A DNA stretch of 64,000 nt from the NCBI GenBank assembly GCA_963921195.1, contig OY992540.1, forward strand, positions 133,412,694 to 133,476,693. Reading direction: 5' to 3'. Below, piece after piece: positions 21,227 through 32,764 of the stretch. This stretch comes from Pegoplata infirma (Eukaryota; Arthropoda; Insecta; Diptera; Anthomyiidae). A program made the translations under genes and the position numbers. Numbering within the stretch: position 1 is the stretch's first letter; the number at the start of each line of letters is the position of its first letter. Under the pieces are notes generated by a model. The model worked only from the letters and a program-made list of their open reading frames with translations. It searched no databases and was not told the origin of the DNA.

Positions 21227-23404
21227 TATATGGGGCATTCCATGTCAAATCGGACACTTTGAAATTTTTTTTTTTTTAGATTTTTCCAAAACTGTTAACA
21301 AAACAGTTTTCAAAAACTCCTTCGTGGTAAATTTTCAGATTTTTTTGATGACCCGTTCAAAAGATATCAAATTTTTAAAAATTGTTCGTTTGTTCCTTTA
21401 CTCAAACTTCTTTTACTCATAACTTCTTTTACTCATAACTTCTTCAATAATGGTCCAAATTAGGCGCCCCAGTAGGCTAGTTGGTAGCGTGCTAGCCTAT
21501 GAGTCTGGGGGTCGTGGGTTCGATTCCCACCAGAGGCCTTGGTCTGTTTCGCTACAACGAGACGAAGGTCATAGTTACCAGTTCTCGGTTAGGTAAAATT
21601 AGTATATAATTTGTAATTATGTGGTAATTCTTAATAAAATAAAATAAAAATAAAATAAAATGGTCCAAATTTCAATTTTTTTTTTTCAAAAATTTTTTTT
21701 TTCGTACTTTAAAAAAAAAAATTCCAAAAAATTCTTAAAAGCGCTTTATGCGATATTTAAGTTTTAAAATTTAAATCTCATTTTTGAAAATGTTTGTACT
21801 CTTTGATTTTTTTGAAATTTTTTTGTGTAAAACATCTATCGATTCTACAAATTTTTTGCCCAGGAGGATCGTGGGATAGCGATTATTACTATTTTTTAAA
21901 ATTTTTTGAAAAAATTTTATTGTAATTTTCCAATCTTAAAATCATTTCTACTGCTCCAATGGTGCGTCATAGAGGGGTCCTTTATAAGACCGATCCCCAT
22001 TAATTTTTACGTCTTTACATTTTTTTGGAACAAACTAATACCCTATCTCCAATATCTGAGGGGGCTCCCACACAAAACGACATTTTTTAAAATTTGCTCC
22101 AACCGCTCTAACTGCCCTAATAGTGCCCTTAGAGCAACAAAATGTATGACCGACCCACAATATTTTTTTAGTCCAAACATTTTATCTGAACACACCTACC
22201 CTCTATCTCTAATTGTTAAGGCGGTCCCCATACAATTTTTTTTATTTTTTGTAAATTTGTTTTATTTAATCAGATTCTACCGGTCCAATGGTGCGTCCGA
22301 GAGGGGTCATTAGTGAGACCGACCCCCATTTATTTTTACCCTACATTTTTTTAAATATACCTACGCCCTATCTCCACTCCCTAAGTAGGCTCCCATACAA
22401 AATTACATTTTTATAAAATTTGCTCCAACTGTTATTTGTATGGGAGCCTACTTAGGGGGTGGAGATAGGGCGTAGGTATGTTTTAAAAAAATGTTGTAGG
22501 GTAAAAATAAATTGGGGTCGGTCTCACTAATGACCCCTCTTGGACGCACCATTGGACCGGTAGAAGCTGATTAAATAAAACAAATTTACAAAAAATAAAA
22601 AAATTGTATGGGGACCGCCTTAACAATTAAAGATAGAGGGTAGGTGTGTTCAGAGAAAATGTTTGGACTAAAAAAATATTGTGGGTCGGTCATACATTTT
22701 GTTTCTCTAAGGGCACTATTAGGGCAGTTAGAGCGGTTGGAGCAAATTTTAATAAAAATTCATTTTGTGTGGGAGCCCCCTTAGAAATTGGAGATAGGGT
22801 ATTAGTTTGTTTCAAAGAAATATTAAGACGTAAAAATTAATGGGGGTCAGTCTTATAAAGGACCCCTCTATGACGCACCATTGGAGCAGTAGAAATGATT
22901 TTAAGATTGGAAAATTACAATAAAATTTTTTCAAAAAATTAAAAAAAAATAGTAATAATCGTTATCCCACGATCCTCCTGGGCAAAAAAATTGTAGAATC
23001 GATAGAAGTTTTACACAAAAAAATTTAAAAAAAAATCAAAGAGTACAAACATTTTCAAAAATGAGATTTAAATTTTAAAACTTAAAAATCGCATACTAAA
23101 GCGCTTTTAAGAATTTTTTGGGATTTTTTTTTAAAAAGTCTGTAAAAAAACAAAAATTTTGAAAAAAAAAAAAATTGAAATTTGGACCATTATTGAAGAA
23201 GTTCTGAGTAAAAGAAGTTTGAGTAAAGGAACAAACTACCAATTTTTAAAAATTCGATGTCTTTTGAACGGGTCATCAAAAAAATCTGAAAATTTACCAC
23301 GAAGAAGTTTTCGAAGGGTACTAAAAACTGTAAACAAATTGGGAAAATCTAAAAAAAAATATTTTTCAAAGTGTCCGATTAGACATGGAATGCCCCATAT
23401 ATAA
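21227..23404. repeat. 2.2-kb near-perfect hairpin (foldback element)
   Basis: The left arm 21227-22405 pairs with the right arm 22433-23404 around a loop of roughly 30 nt. Ends are ATATATGGGGCATTCCATG / CATGGAATGCCCCATATAT. Each arm contains two to three related sub-blocks with GGTGCGTC...GAGGGGTC and GTATGGGAGCC. The left arm is about 210 bp longer only because it carries a SINE with its target duplication. No transposase frame is visible; the ORFs are arm shadows. A transcript would form a very long double-stranded hairpin. Confidence 0.85.
21462..21658 (+). mobile_element. tRNA-derived SINE, copy 2, with 13-bp target duplication
   Basis: The polymerase III-like head (GGCTAGTTGGTAGCG, GGTTCGATTCC) and body match copies 1 and 3, with an AAATAAAATAAAA-type tail. 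The perfect duplication AATGGTCCAAATT occurs at 21449-21461 and 21659-21671. The right arm of the surrounding hairpin (about 23176-23200) retains the unoccupied site, so insertion followed formation of the hairpin. Confidence 0.9.
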
Positions 23405-24171
23405 AAAAAAAAATTACAGACCAAAAAAAACTTTTTTACCATAAAAACACTTTTTCAGTAATGTCCAAATATAAACTAATATTAAAAAAAAAAAAAGTTA
23501 GAATATTTTTTTTTTCACTTTGTTCGGGACTTTCCGATTTTCAAGGCAAAAAAAGAACCTAAAGCCATTGCCCTACAGGTCCACTATTTTTGTGGGTTAA
23601 TATCGACCCCAAAAGGCAACTTTCCCGACCCCGACGTTTTCGAAATTCGAAAAAAGCTAATTTAACTTTTCTACTTGTTAACGATGAATTAGTTTTTTTT
23701 CTTGGAATCAAAAGTATTCAGGAAGTTTGTGAAAAATTAAAAAAAATCAGTTAAAATCAGAAAAACTGTAAAGAGTGTTTTAGTATCGGCTTTGCTAAAT
23801 ACATAAAAATAGATTTCATTGTTAAAATTTTTATTGATAAAGTGTTAAAACAACAATTTGCTATTTTAAATTTAACATTTTTTTTCGTTTTATTTAAAGG
23901 TCGCAATAGAAATTTTTATTTATTGTATTTAAAAAAAAAAATATTAATTAAATACTTTTCGAGAATTAAATTGAATTTCAAAAATATAAAAATGCAAATG
24001 TACAAGGTCACTTAATATTTATTATATTTAAAATGAATAACTGATTTGATTAAAAATTAACAAATTGATTTATGTATCTACTACTACTACAAATATACAT
24101 ACAAAATCACACAACTACCTTTAAATTACACAAAATATTCAAAAATACAAAATAATGATTTCCGACAAATA
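23405..24171. other. No gene seen; A+T-rich with one dispersed-repeat end
   Basis: At 23560-23690 there is CCTACAGGTCCACTATTTTTGT, a GC-richer stretch and then TTTAACTTTTCTACTTGTT, the end shared with the dispersed repeats at 13.8 and 20.5 kb. The remainder has no recognisable feature. Confidence 0.5.
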
Positions 24172-24252
24172 TACAGTGAGAGTCAAAAGAAAGTGTACAG
24201 GTCTTAAGTAGATGTAATTCGTTAATGACAAAGTTGACAATAAAAACCCTTA

Positions 24253-24948
24253 GGTTAGGTTAGGTTGGATGGGCGTCCGCCAATTTGGCGAATTCAATTG
24301 GGGGCCATAAGGCCCATTATGATTCCCCTAAAGGTGTCTCCCTACTCCCCTCTGATATACAAAATTCTACCTCTCAAACCACCCCGATTCTCTAAGGTAT
24401 TCTGCTAGAGATGTCAATGGGACACTGTTTAGGCAATCTAGGTCATCAAAAAATCGTTGCCCCAAATACTTAAGACGACGTTTCATCAGACCCGGACATT
24501 TACACAACAAGTGCTTCACTGACTCCTCCTTCTCCACCTCTCCACAACTTCTATAAAATTCCCTGTCAGAAATTCCCATACGAACGGCCATTTGGCCGAT
24601 TTTACAGTGTCCTGTCAGTACTCCTACTAATAGGCTAACCGACCGTTTGCCAAAGGTAAGAAGACTTTCTGTCCACTTAGGATTTGGCAGTGGCCACATG
24701 GTTCGCGATATCTTGCACGTGGTCAGCGATATCCACCTATCCCTCATCCTATTCTCTGATATCCTGTCAATTTCGTTCATCAACTCAACTTTAGGAACCG
24801 AGATATCAGGTTCGACACGTTCCCCCACCGACTCGGTGTCATTTCTTGCACATTCATCAGCTAATTCGTTACCATCGACCCCACTATGTCCAGGGACCCA
24901 GATTAGCTTGACTGTGTGCTGACTGGTTCGATGAAGGGATTGTGTATA
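24253..24948 (-). pseudogene. 5'-truncated LOA-like LINE: RNase H C-terminus and 3' end
   Basis: On the minus strand it encodes IWVPGHSGVDGNELADE (last RNase H motif) and a C-terminal segment with SCGEVEKEESVKHLLCKCPG, a Cys/His knuckle like that of the larger LINE at 56407-63320 (there CRSC then EHFICHCPALS). The first knuckle Cys is Tyr here. The 3' end, leftmost on the plus strand, is GGTTAGGTTAGG-type. A perfect 16-bp duplication ACAATAAAAACCCTTA at 24237-24252 and 24949-24964 marks a truncated target-primed insertion. The open frame continues artificially past the element into flanking DNA. Confidence 0.9.
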
Positions 24949-24979
24949 ACAATAAAAACCCTTACGACAAAATAAAAAA

Positions 24980-26322
24980 AATGTCGATAAACACAAACTG
25001 GATAATATACGTTTGAAACTACACTCAAAATAATCACTCTGTTAAATTACAGAGATACTCTGATGAGCCAGCAGAAAATACCATAGATTTCCAACCAGCA
25101 AGATTTTTTGTTATTTTACGAAGAAAACTCTGTAAAATGATTTCGATAAAAAAAAAACCTGTAAATTTACAGAATCATCTGTAAAATATTGATAAAAGCG
25201 ACCAGAATTTTACTATTTTATTTACTATTTGTTTCTGATCAATTTCTCTTTCCTTAATGTGTAAGTAGTGTTGACAATTGGAAAATGCCACCGAGTAAAT
25301 TTGCCCGCTTTAATGCTTCCAAATTGTAAATTTACTTTTTTTATTTTTGTGAAAATTACGATGTATTTTACGAGTACCTCCAATTTTACCCGACATCCTC
25401 GTAAAATTTACCAGGTCTTATTGTAATTTAAGACGCTTTTTAAAGAGCGGTTGAAATATTTGGGAGTTTTTTGAAGAGCTTTTATTTAAAAACTGTATTA
25501 CAGAGCACTAAGTTAAATTACAGTTGAAATTTAGTATTTTGGTTACGAGAAAATGTATAAAATCTGTATTTTACCAAAAAACTCTGTTTATTATCTATAA
25601 AATAGAGATTACAAAGTAAAAACTAAAATTACAGATAAAATTTTGTTTTTCGGTTACAAGAAAATACAAAGTATATTCTTAAAATCTGTATTTCGACAGA
25701 TAACTTTGTCAAATGTCTGTCGAATTAAGATTACAGTCATTTTACAGAGTTTTTAACAGAGTAATTATTTTGAGTGTAGAGAGTAAATGTAGTAAAACTG
25801 CATTTACAGTTTGTTATTTCGTGATCCTGTTTCCTTTTAAAAGGGGCTTTCGAGGAATAATTTCTGTAAAATATTTTTTAAATATTTGTGCTTATCCTAG
25901 GATACCACTAGTGATGGAAAATTAAAGAAGAGGATTTCCTATTATTTTCCCATATTATTTTTTTGACATATCATGAAAAAGGATTATCGTTTAAATTTTT
26001 TACATGATATTTTGATAAATTTTTGAATGTAGATTGTTTTCATCCTTTTTCCTGGTATGGCAAAATAAAAAATTGGAAAAATTAGCGAAGATTCTTCTCT
26101 TTCATTTGCAATCAATAGTGACATTATAAAAAAAGTACAAATATTAAAAAAATATTTTTCAAAATGTTATCCCTTACAAATTTGAAGTCCTTATAAAAGG
26201 CAATAGGATCACGAGATGAAAAACTGTAAATGCAGTTTTACTCCAATTGATCTCTACATTCAGACGTAATCCGGTTCATGTTTAATGTTGACTGTCAGAC
26301 GGTGTTATCAATCGACTATTAT
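24980..26322. mobile_element. Long-inverted-repeat MITE (family of 319-2395), interrupted
   Basis: The left end (GTCGATAAACACAAACTGG, then TAGAGAGTAAATGTAGT, ACTGCATTTACAGTTT) is matched inverted by 26190-26290 (AAACTGTAAATGCAGT, GATCTCTACATTC, CCGGTTCATG). The CACTC-family member at 25022-25776 splits it at a TA: the paralogue near 2385 reads across without interruption. Confidence 0.7.
25022..25776. mobile_element. CACTC-family element, subfamily 3, copy B
   Basis: Reverse-complement copy of 8957-9701, with TA on both sides (25020-25021, 25777-25778). An empty site is present in the related MITE near 2385. Noncoding. Confidence 0.85.
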
Positions 26323-26339
26323 TTAAAAAGCACTATATA

Positions 26340-26948
26340 CACTCAAAAAAAAACCTTGTAAAGTTACGGAAAATAAAAAAAAAATGGTAAACTTACAAGA
26401 AAAAATGGTAAATATGTTTAAAAAAATGGCAAATTTACAAACCAAAATGGTAAATTTACAAAAAAAAAGTTTTGTTAAACAATATAAATCCTCGTAATAA
26501 AATAATTTTTGTAAAATAATTGTTTTTTTAATAAATTAACTAGAATCCTCGTAATAAATTTTCCAAAATCTTGTCAACTTTTTTTTTTTTTTTAAATATT
26601 TTTCAATAAAAAAAAAAAAAATTGTCCGGGACTTAGAAAATTAAAAAAAAAAAATAAATAAAAATTAAAAAAAAAAATTGTGTTTTTTTTGTTAAACAAC
26701 ATAAATCCTCGTATAACATAATTTTGTAAAATAACAGTTTTTTTTTGTAAATCAACTAGAATCCTAGTAATAAAAACTTTTAGAATACAATTACGAAAAT
26801 AAATTTGTAAAATTACCAATAAAACTGTAGCTCTCGTTTGAGCAAAGTACAAGATTTTTTGTTAAAAAACAAGGAAAATTGTTAAATATTGGTAGAACGG
26901 GATTACAAGGCATTTTACCAGGCGTTTTACCAGTTTTTTTTTTGAGTG
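26340..26948. mobile_element. CACTC-family element, subfamily 4, copy A
   Basis: CACTCAAAAAAAAACCTTGTAA at the left, CCAGTTTTTTTTTTGAGTG at the right, TA on both sides (26338-26339, 26949-26950). Repeated TCCTCGTAATAA and TTGTAAA words are shared with 52675-53204. The empty site is the opposite arm of the Tc1-like element near 31200. Confidence 0.75.
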
Positions 26949-27399
26949 TAGGAAATTTTCCAAGCTTTAGTTTAAGCTTGATAGCGTCCACATTGAAAAA
27001 ATTTTAAAAGAGATACGAGGGTCGCGCTGGAAAATTAAATTGTTTTTAGACGTTTTATAGAAAATTTAAAAAAAATATTTCTAAGTTGTGTTTTTTCAAG
27101 TTCAAACATTTAAAATTTAAAAAATAGTCCAATAGTTAAAATTCAGTTATCAACTTATTTTACCAAAGACCCAAAGCAAAAACAAAACTTTTTAAATACA
27201 GTAAAAAATATGCATTTTTTTGACATCCAATTCCTTTGTTCACTAATTTTTTGTACACAACGAAAATTTTTGATTATTTGCATATCTTATTACTAGGGAT
27301 GTGATTTCCATGCAAATGCATGTTTTTAGTCGATAGTCTAAAAACGATATCGACCAATTACACCGCTCTACAAATCTGAGGTTTGTCGCTGTGTTTTGG

Positions 27400-27988
27400 A
27401 TGAAACCAAAAAAAATTGATAGAGTTTGGTGACCCGATTCCAAAACGGTCACTTAAATTTTTCTATCACTTTGAACATTTATGAACGCCTATAAAATAAG
27501 ATCCTGACACACAAATGGGTATCAAGCTCATTTGAAAGTGTGTAATTTTCTCTTTCAGACAAGATCAAATCTTCTTGGAATTTAATTTTCTAAAATGGTA
27601 AAAAAATCATAAGCCACAAGTGCTTTGAATCTAAAATTTACGTATGAATTTGTATGGAAATTTTTAAAAAACACTGTGTAAAAAACTAAATATTGGAAAA
27701 ATGAAAGGTATTTTGCTAATGATTTTTTTTACCATTTTAGATAATTAAATTTTTAGAACATTTTATCTTATCTTTAAGAGAAAATTTCAGGCTTTCCAAT
27801 GAGCTTAACACCAAGTCATTTGCATGTCAGGATCTTATTTCAAAAGCTTTTAAAAAGGGTAAAAAATGTCCTTTTTCAGCCCTTTAACCGCGAATTACTC
27901 AAAATCCTGACATGATAGACAAATTTGGGCTCCGGATTTGGAATCAACGCAACAGACACTATCCAAATCACTAACCAGAATCCAATAC
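27400..27988. other. No gene seen
   Basis: Contains GATCCTGACACACAAATGGG and, about 330 bp on, a loose inverted counterpart TGCATGTCAGGATCTTATTT, so another inverted-repeat fragment may be present. No coding frame is recognised. Confidence 0.4.
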
Positions 27989-28332
27989 ACTGAAAGAATT
28001 ATTGTTCATAATATCCATGAACAAATTTCATAAAACCGAATTCATAGAATCTATGAAGCAATTCATTGGCTGAATGAATATTCATTAGTATTGTGAAATA
28101 TTTTATAGAATTTTAATCATAGATATTGTTAGATTCATAGAAAAAATTCATAGAACTAATGAATGTTATTCATAGAAAAAAATGTCATCAATAAGCCTTT
28201 TAATTTTTTTAATAATTAAAATAATGTTACAATAATTAAAAAATTTAATAAATATATTAAAAAAATTTTTGTTTTTTTATTTTTAGTACCAAAAGGTACA
28301 TAAAAATAAAATGTATTTATTCGGCCTTTATA

Positions 28333-29223
28333 CACTCAAAAAAAAAAACTGTAATGTTAGCAAAAAAAGCTTGTAAACCTACAAGAAAATTTGCTGATTT
28401 TGAACCCACAATTTTTTTGCTAAAGTTAGCAAAAATGTTTTGCCAATAATTAGTTAACTAAATATTTTTTTTTTGAACTTAGTTTATACACATCTGAGGA
28501 CCACATTGGGTTCAGACCCGATAGGTCCAGACCCCGATGGGCCTAGACCTAGTTGGGTTCCTTAAAAATCGTCATAGTTTTGATCCAAAATTTGTGTCCG
28601 TTTCGCTCTACCTTGCTTAGTTTTTGAGATACGTGATTATAGGGGACCACTGGGGTCTTGAGAATTAAAAAACTCGATAACTTTAAAAATATTACTCGGA
28701 GAGCTTTTGACTATTTTGCGGTCTTGTTCTACGTGTTGAGAGCTACAAAAACGCTTTTGGACTTTTTGTTGTGTCGGCAATATTTACCGAGATATGAGCA
28801 TTTTAAAATTTTCGGGAATGCTAACTTTTTTGGATCCAAAGTTAGGGCCCATTAGGGTCCACACATGTGAAGAAGACCGGCGATACTATGGAGATTCTAA
28901 GAACCAAAAATGGCCTCTACTTATTTTGCTCTATCTTTCTTAGTTTCCGAGATAGCGCCATTTTAAGTTTTCTGAAAATAAAAAAAAATTTACCATTTAT
29001 TTTGCTAATATTAGCAAAAAATCTTGTAAAAATGTAGTCAACTCAATTTCAAATTTAGCAAAAGAAATTAGTTCAAAGTTTGTTTAAAATTGCTAATGTG
29101 CTAAATGAAGTTTACAAGAATTTTTTGCTAACATGCTAATCTCAACTAAAAATTTGCTAAAAGTTAGCTAACTAGCGTTAGCAAAAAAAAATTAGTAAAT
29201 CTACTAACGTATTTTTTTGAGTG
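28333..29223. mobile_element. CACTC-family element, subfamily 2, copy B (uninterrupted)
   Basis: TA on both sides (28331-28332, 29224-29225). Colinear with 8909-10528 minus its nested insert, including GATAGGTCCAGACCCCGATG, the CGAGATATGAGCATTTT block and GCCCATTAGGGTCCACAC. It provides the empty site for the nested element there. Noncoding. Confidence 0.85.
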
Positions 29224-29573
29224 TACAATAATTAAAAAATTTAATAAATATATTAAAAAAATATAAAAAATATAAAAAAAAACATAAAAAAAGTAAAAAA
29301 AAAATATTGCTGCCCTGGCGGGGTTCAAACCCAAGACCTAACGGCTGGGAAATTTATAATCGTTGTCTTAGCTTAGCAAACATTTTCAGATACAAGCATT
29401 CTTCTATAATTTAAAGATTCTTTCAAAAAAATAACATTTTGTTTTCTACAAACATACACACAGATTTTGGCAGAGCATTGTGGCAGAGCATAGATACAAA
29501 CTCAATATGTTAAAGCAGAATGTTAAACAAAATGGGTTTTAAGTCTTACTATATGTTTATATAATTTAGCTCA

Positions 29574-30176
29574 CAAGGGAAGTCTCCCTGGTGTCACCCT
29601 CCGATCTTCATGAAATTTTGATATGTTAAGAACGAAAATTAATTCGACACGTGTTTTTTTTTTTAGCGGCCCAAACTCATTTTTAGGGGGGGGGGGGGGT
29701 CGATTTGTATGGGGGGAAATTGACCTTTTTCAGTTTTTTACGATTTACGCTTATTTAAACAAAATTAATATAGGCATGTGTGGTATCAGACTAAAGGTAT
29801 TAAATACCTATCACGTGGTGCTAACAACGGGCCAAAGAAGTTAATATTTTTTGACTTATTAACAAAAATGTCCTAAAATTTTGGTATTTTACTCAATATG
29901 ACGAAAAGTTGTGCATGTTTGGACACGTTCTTAGCACACGTAGATAGGTTTTCCAAAGACCTTTCATTTGGTATGTGACATGACTAGGGTTCTTTGGATA
30001 ATATAGGAGATAAACGAAAAAAACTGAAAAATGCCCTCGTCTTCCCCCCTCCTTTTTACCCCCTAAATATGAATTTGGGCCGCTAAAAAAAATACGTATC
30101 CCTTTATTTTTTCTGCTCTACAAAATAAACCCAATTCCATAAAGATCCGCGGGTGACACTAGTGAGACTTCCCTTG
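29574..30176. mobile_element. PIF/Harbinger-like MITE, divergent copy with duplicated right tip
   Basis: CAAGGGAAGTCTCCCTGGTG at the left and GTGAGACTTCCCTTG at the right, TCA on both sides (29571-29573, 30177-30179). The right tip is followed by a second copy, CTAGGGAGACTTCCCTTG, ending at 30199. The interior is unlike copies 1-3. The frame at 29623-29844 contains a long G run and is not considered coding. Confidence 0.75.
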
Positions 30177-31298
30177 TCACACTAGGGAGACTTCCCTTGT
30201 CCCTTGACTAATCTTCACGAACAACTGGTTTTGTGTTCGAATCTCGGATAAGTTAAAAATAAATAAATTTTTAACAATAGAATATTGTAAATAAATAATG
30301 ATAAAATAATAAAGTAAATAAAAATTAAATAATAAAATAAATAAAAATAGAATTAAACAATATTTTTTTTTTCATAGCCTATGAACTTTTTCATAGGTAT
30401 CTGGTTTCTATGAATTTGTTTCATAGATTCTATGAAGGGCATCATTGGCTCACTTTTAATGATTTTTTTCATAGAATCAATGTACGTTTTCATAACCGTA
30501 ATCAATGGTGAAAATGTAGATTTTTGCATATTTCGGTTTTAAATGCATATTTTATGCATATTTTCAACTTTAAAGAGCATATTTTTGCATTTTTGGCATA
30601 TGTTAGCAAAAACAAAAATTGTTTCAAAAACTATTGTAAATTTTAAAAATTTATTTTGAAAATAAGAAAAATGCTTACATAATGTTTTAAATGTTACTAT
30701 TTAAACCCAGTGTTATTTTTTGATTTTAAAGAAGTTTTTCGTATGAAAACAAGATTTTTATTGCACACATTTTAATTTTTAAGTGCATATTTTTAGGATT
30801 TTTAGTGGATATTTTGAAATTTTTGGCGCATGTTTTAAGTCGACTTTTTAGTGCATGAAAATCTCATCCCTACTTATTAGTATACACTAAGGTGTACTTA
30901 AATTAATAAACAATAAAATATTTTCTTTGTTTACAAAAAATTGGACAAAAGAATTGGAGGTCAAAATTTTTTTTATTTTTTTTTACTGCATTTAAAATAT
31001 CTTTGTTTGGGTCGTTGGAAAAATAAGTTGATATCTGAATTTAAACTGTTGTATTATTTTTTTTAAATTTTTAATGTTTAAACTGGCAAAAAATCAACTT
31101 TTTTGACAAATGCCATTTTCAAGCGCGACCCTCGTATCTCATTTAATATTTGCTCAATCTGGACGATATCAAACTTAAATAAAAGCTTCGAAAATTTAAT
31201 ATGTAGCATTTTGAGCATCAGGGTTTTTATTGTCAACTTTGTCGTTAACGAATTACATCTGCCTTAGACCTGTTCACTTTCTTTTGACGCTCACTGTA

Positions 31299-32516
31299 TA
31301 TATCAAGTATTTACGTACATAAATATGTGTATTGCACACGAATAAAATTACAATAAACAATTCGTACAAATGTTTTATTTTCTTTTTTTTTCGGAAATGT
31401 CAAACATCAAATACCATTAATCAATCAAGATACGAATAATTTACTATAAATTCCATGCAGTGCAGGTACATTAGGGGGGTTCCTACACACACATAACAAA
31501 TCCAGTTGCTGCAATCGTAAATATTTTAACTTCATTTTGAGGTTGTTACAACTGGCTATTAGGTTGTTAGAACCTTATTGAGGTTGCCATAACCGTATTG
31601 AGGTTGTGACAACTGCATGACCGGCTAAGACTACCTCAAAAAAGAGGTTGGAATATTTACGTTTGTGCCAACCGTATTTTTATGTGAGTAAAATTGGAAA
31701 ATTTTGAATTTTATATTCTGCTTAACTTAAAATTTTGATATAAACTGATAACACTAGTTTACAAATTAAAAAAAAATTGTGCATTTATTTTCTACGAAAT
31801 CCACTTTTTTTGACCACCATTTTTTTGTACTACAAAAATGCTCATCAAAAATTATAAAAATAGTGCATTTTAGGAAATTTTCCAAGAAATCACCACCCTA
31901 ATGCTACAAAAAAAATACAATGTAAAATGAACGACAGAATAAATGAATACTAGTTAAGATTTTTCGGTGAAATACAATCAAATATTAAAATTTAAATTAT
32001 CATACAACTACAGTCTTCAAACTAAATGAAAATGCTATTTCACTTCAAACGAAATTACATTCACTATCACAAAGAGAAAAATAAAAGGACACTTGTCGGA
32101 AGTAAAGTCACTTTTCAATTCTTAAAATTAATGTTAGAGTAGCAAAATAAAAAGAAACAGTTACAAAATAAAACAAGTAAAAAAGTTAACTACGGCCTTG
32201 CCGAATGTATGAATACCCTCCACAATGTCTAAAAAAACTATTACAAAAAACTTTATTTGAAAAAAAAATTGTTGTATACAATTTTATGAAAAACAAGTCG
32301 AATAGCCTGTCTTTGCCAGGCGAAACACCAAATCACTTTTCTCAATAATTCTAATTTTTTACCAAACTCTATAAAAAATTATGTTTGTGCTTCAAAAACT
32401 TAATATTGCTAGATTGAGTTACATCAATTTATTTCCGAAACTGGAAAAAAATTAAATGAGTATAAAAGGTTTTATTGATACAATTTTAGAACTAAATTTA
32501 GCACGCCCATTTCGTC
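31299..32516. other. No gene seen; A+T-rich with a small MITE and a dispersed-repeat end
   Basis: Apart from the MITE at 31478-31684, the only recognisable word is AAAAAGTTAACTACGGCC followed by TGCCGAATGTATGAATACCC at about 32178, the minus-strand end of the dispersed repeat seen at 13.8 and 20.5 kb. Confidence 0.5.
31478..31684. repeat. Small inverted-repeat element with internal GAGGTTG tandem words
   Basis: Ends CACATAACAAATCCAGTTG...GTAAATATTTT and AATATTTACG...CCAACCGTATTTTTATGTG pair loosely. Between them ATTGAGGTTGCCATAACCGT-like words of about 20 bp are repeated three to four times. Confidence 0.55.
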
Positions 32517-32528
32517 TCTCCGTCCTTA

Positions 32529-32764
32529 GGTTAGGTTATCGGTGCCAGATGGGCACTCCGCATAGAAAAATTGGTCCATAGCGATACCACAAAACTTTTC
32601 CGCTTATCGATGTAAACTAAATACATTGACCTTCATTGCGAATTGTTTTAAACTTTTCAGGTCTATCCTCGTAATTTCCTCCAAAGTCTCGAACTGTGAA
32701 CTTCCTATAATTGATAGTCGAGTTCGTGCCAAAGCCGGTCAGTGACACAGGATGTGTTCAATGA
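32529..32764 (-). pseudogene. LOA-like LINE 3' fragment (236 bp)
   Basis: On the minus strand it reads EIIEHILCH, then a TGA in place of the next Cys codon, then PALARTRLSIIG and LEEITRIDLKSLK, matching the C-terminal knuckle and tail of LINEs at 24253 and 56407. The 3' end (left on plus) is GGTTAGGTTATCGG. A 12-bp duplication TCTCCGTCCTTA lies at 32517-32528 and 32765-32776. It landed inside a satellite unit. Confidence 0.8.

Larger units (their letters stand above)
27989..30510. repeat. Inverted-repeat element with TTCATAGAATCTATGAA words, interrupted
   Basis: 27996-28190 and 30370-30500 both carry TTCATAGA(A/T)TCTATGAA, CATTGGCT and 'TTCATAGAA' words in opposite orientation. Between them lie the CACTC member at 28333 and the PIF-like MITE at 29574. 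Short T-arm-like words (GGGGTTCAAACCC at about 29318, GTGTTCGAATCTCGG at about 30232) hint at old SINE fragments, but no full tRNA-like head could be drawn. Confidence 0.5.
27294..30872. mobile_element. hAT-like element with both ends, interrupted
   Basis: TAGGGATGTGATTTCCATGCA at the left, TGCATGAAAATCTCATCCCTA at the right. Flanks CTTATTAC (27286-27293) and CTTATTAG (30873-30880) match at 7 of 8 positions, as expected for an 8-bp hAT duplication. Own sequence is about 27294-27400 and 30515-30872 ('GCATATTTT' tract); the rest is inserted material. Nonautonomous. Confidence 0.75.
24174..31296. mobile_element. Tc1-like inverted-repeat element, heavily interrupted
   Basis: Ends CAGTGAGAGTCAAAAGAAAG and CTTTCTTTTGACGCTCACTG are each bordered by TA (24172-24173, 31297-31298). 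The arms continue with AGATGTAATTCGTTAA, then, after insertions in the left arm, with GATACGAGGGTCGCGCT (about 27015) matched by AGCGCGACCCTCGTATC (about 31118), and end near the loop at about 27293/30873. Without insertions it would be roughly 0.9 kb, mostly arms. Inside it are a LINE tail, a MITE, four CACTC-family members, a hAT and a PIF-like element. Confidence 0.75.

Noticed and set aside
21906..22313. 135-codon open frame in the 2.2-kb hairpin
   Set aside because: It runs through sub-repeats of the arm; a mirror frame exists in the other arm and no protein motif is visible.
24241..24262. Interstitial telomeric TTAGG repeats
   Set aside because: They lie exactly at LINE 3' junctions in three places, so they belong to the LINE tail rather than to a telomere.
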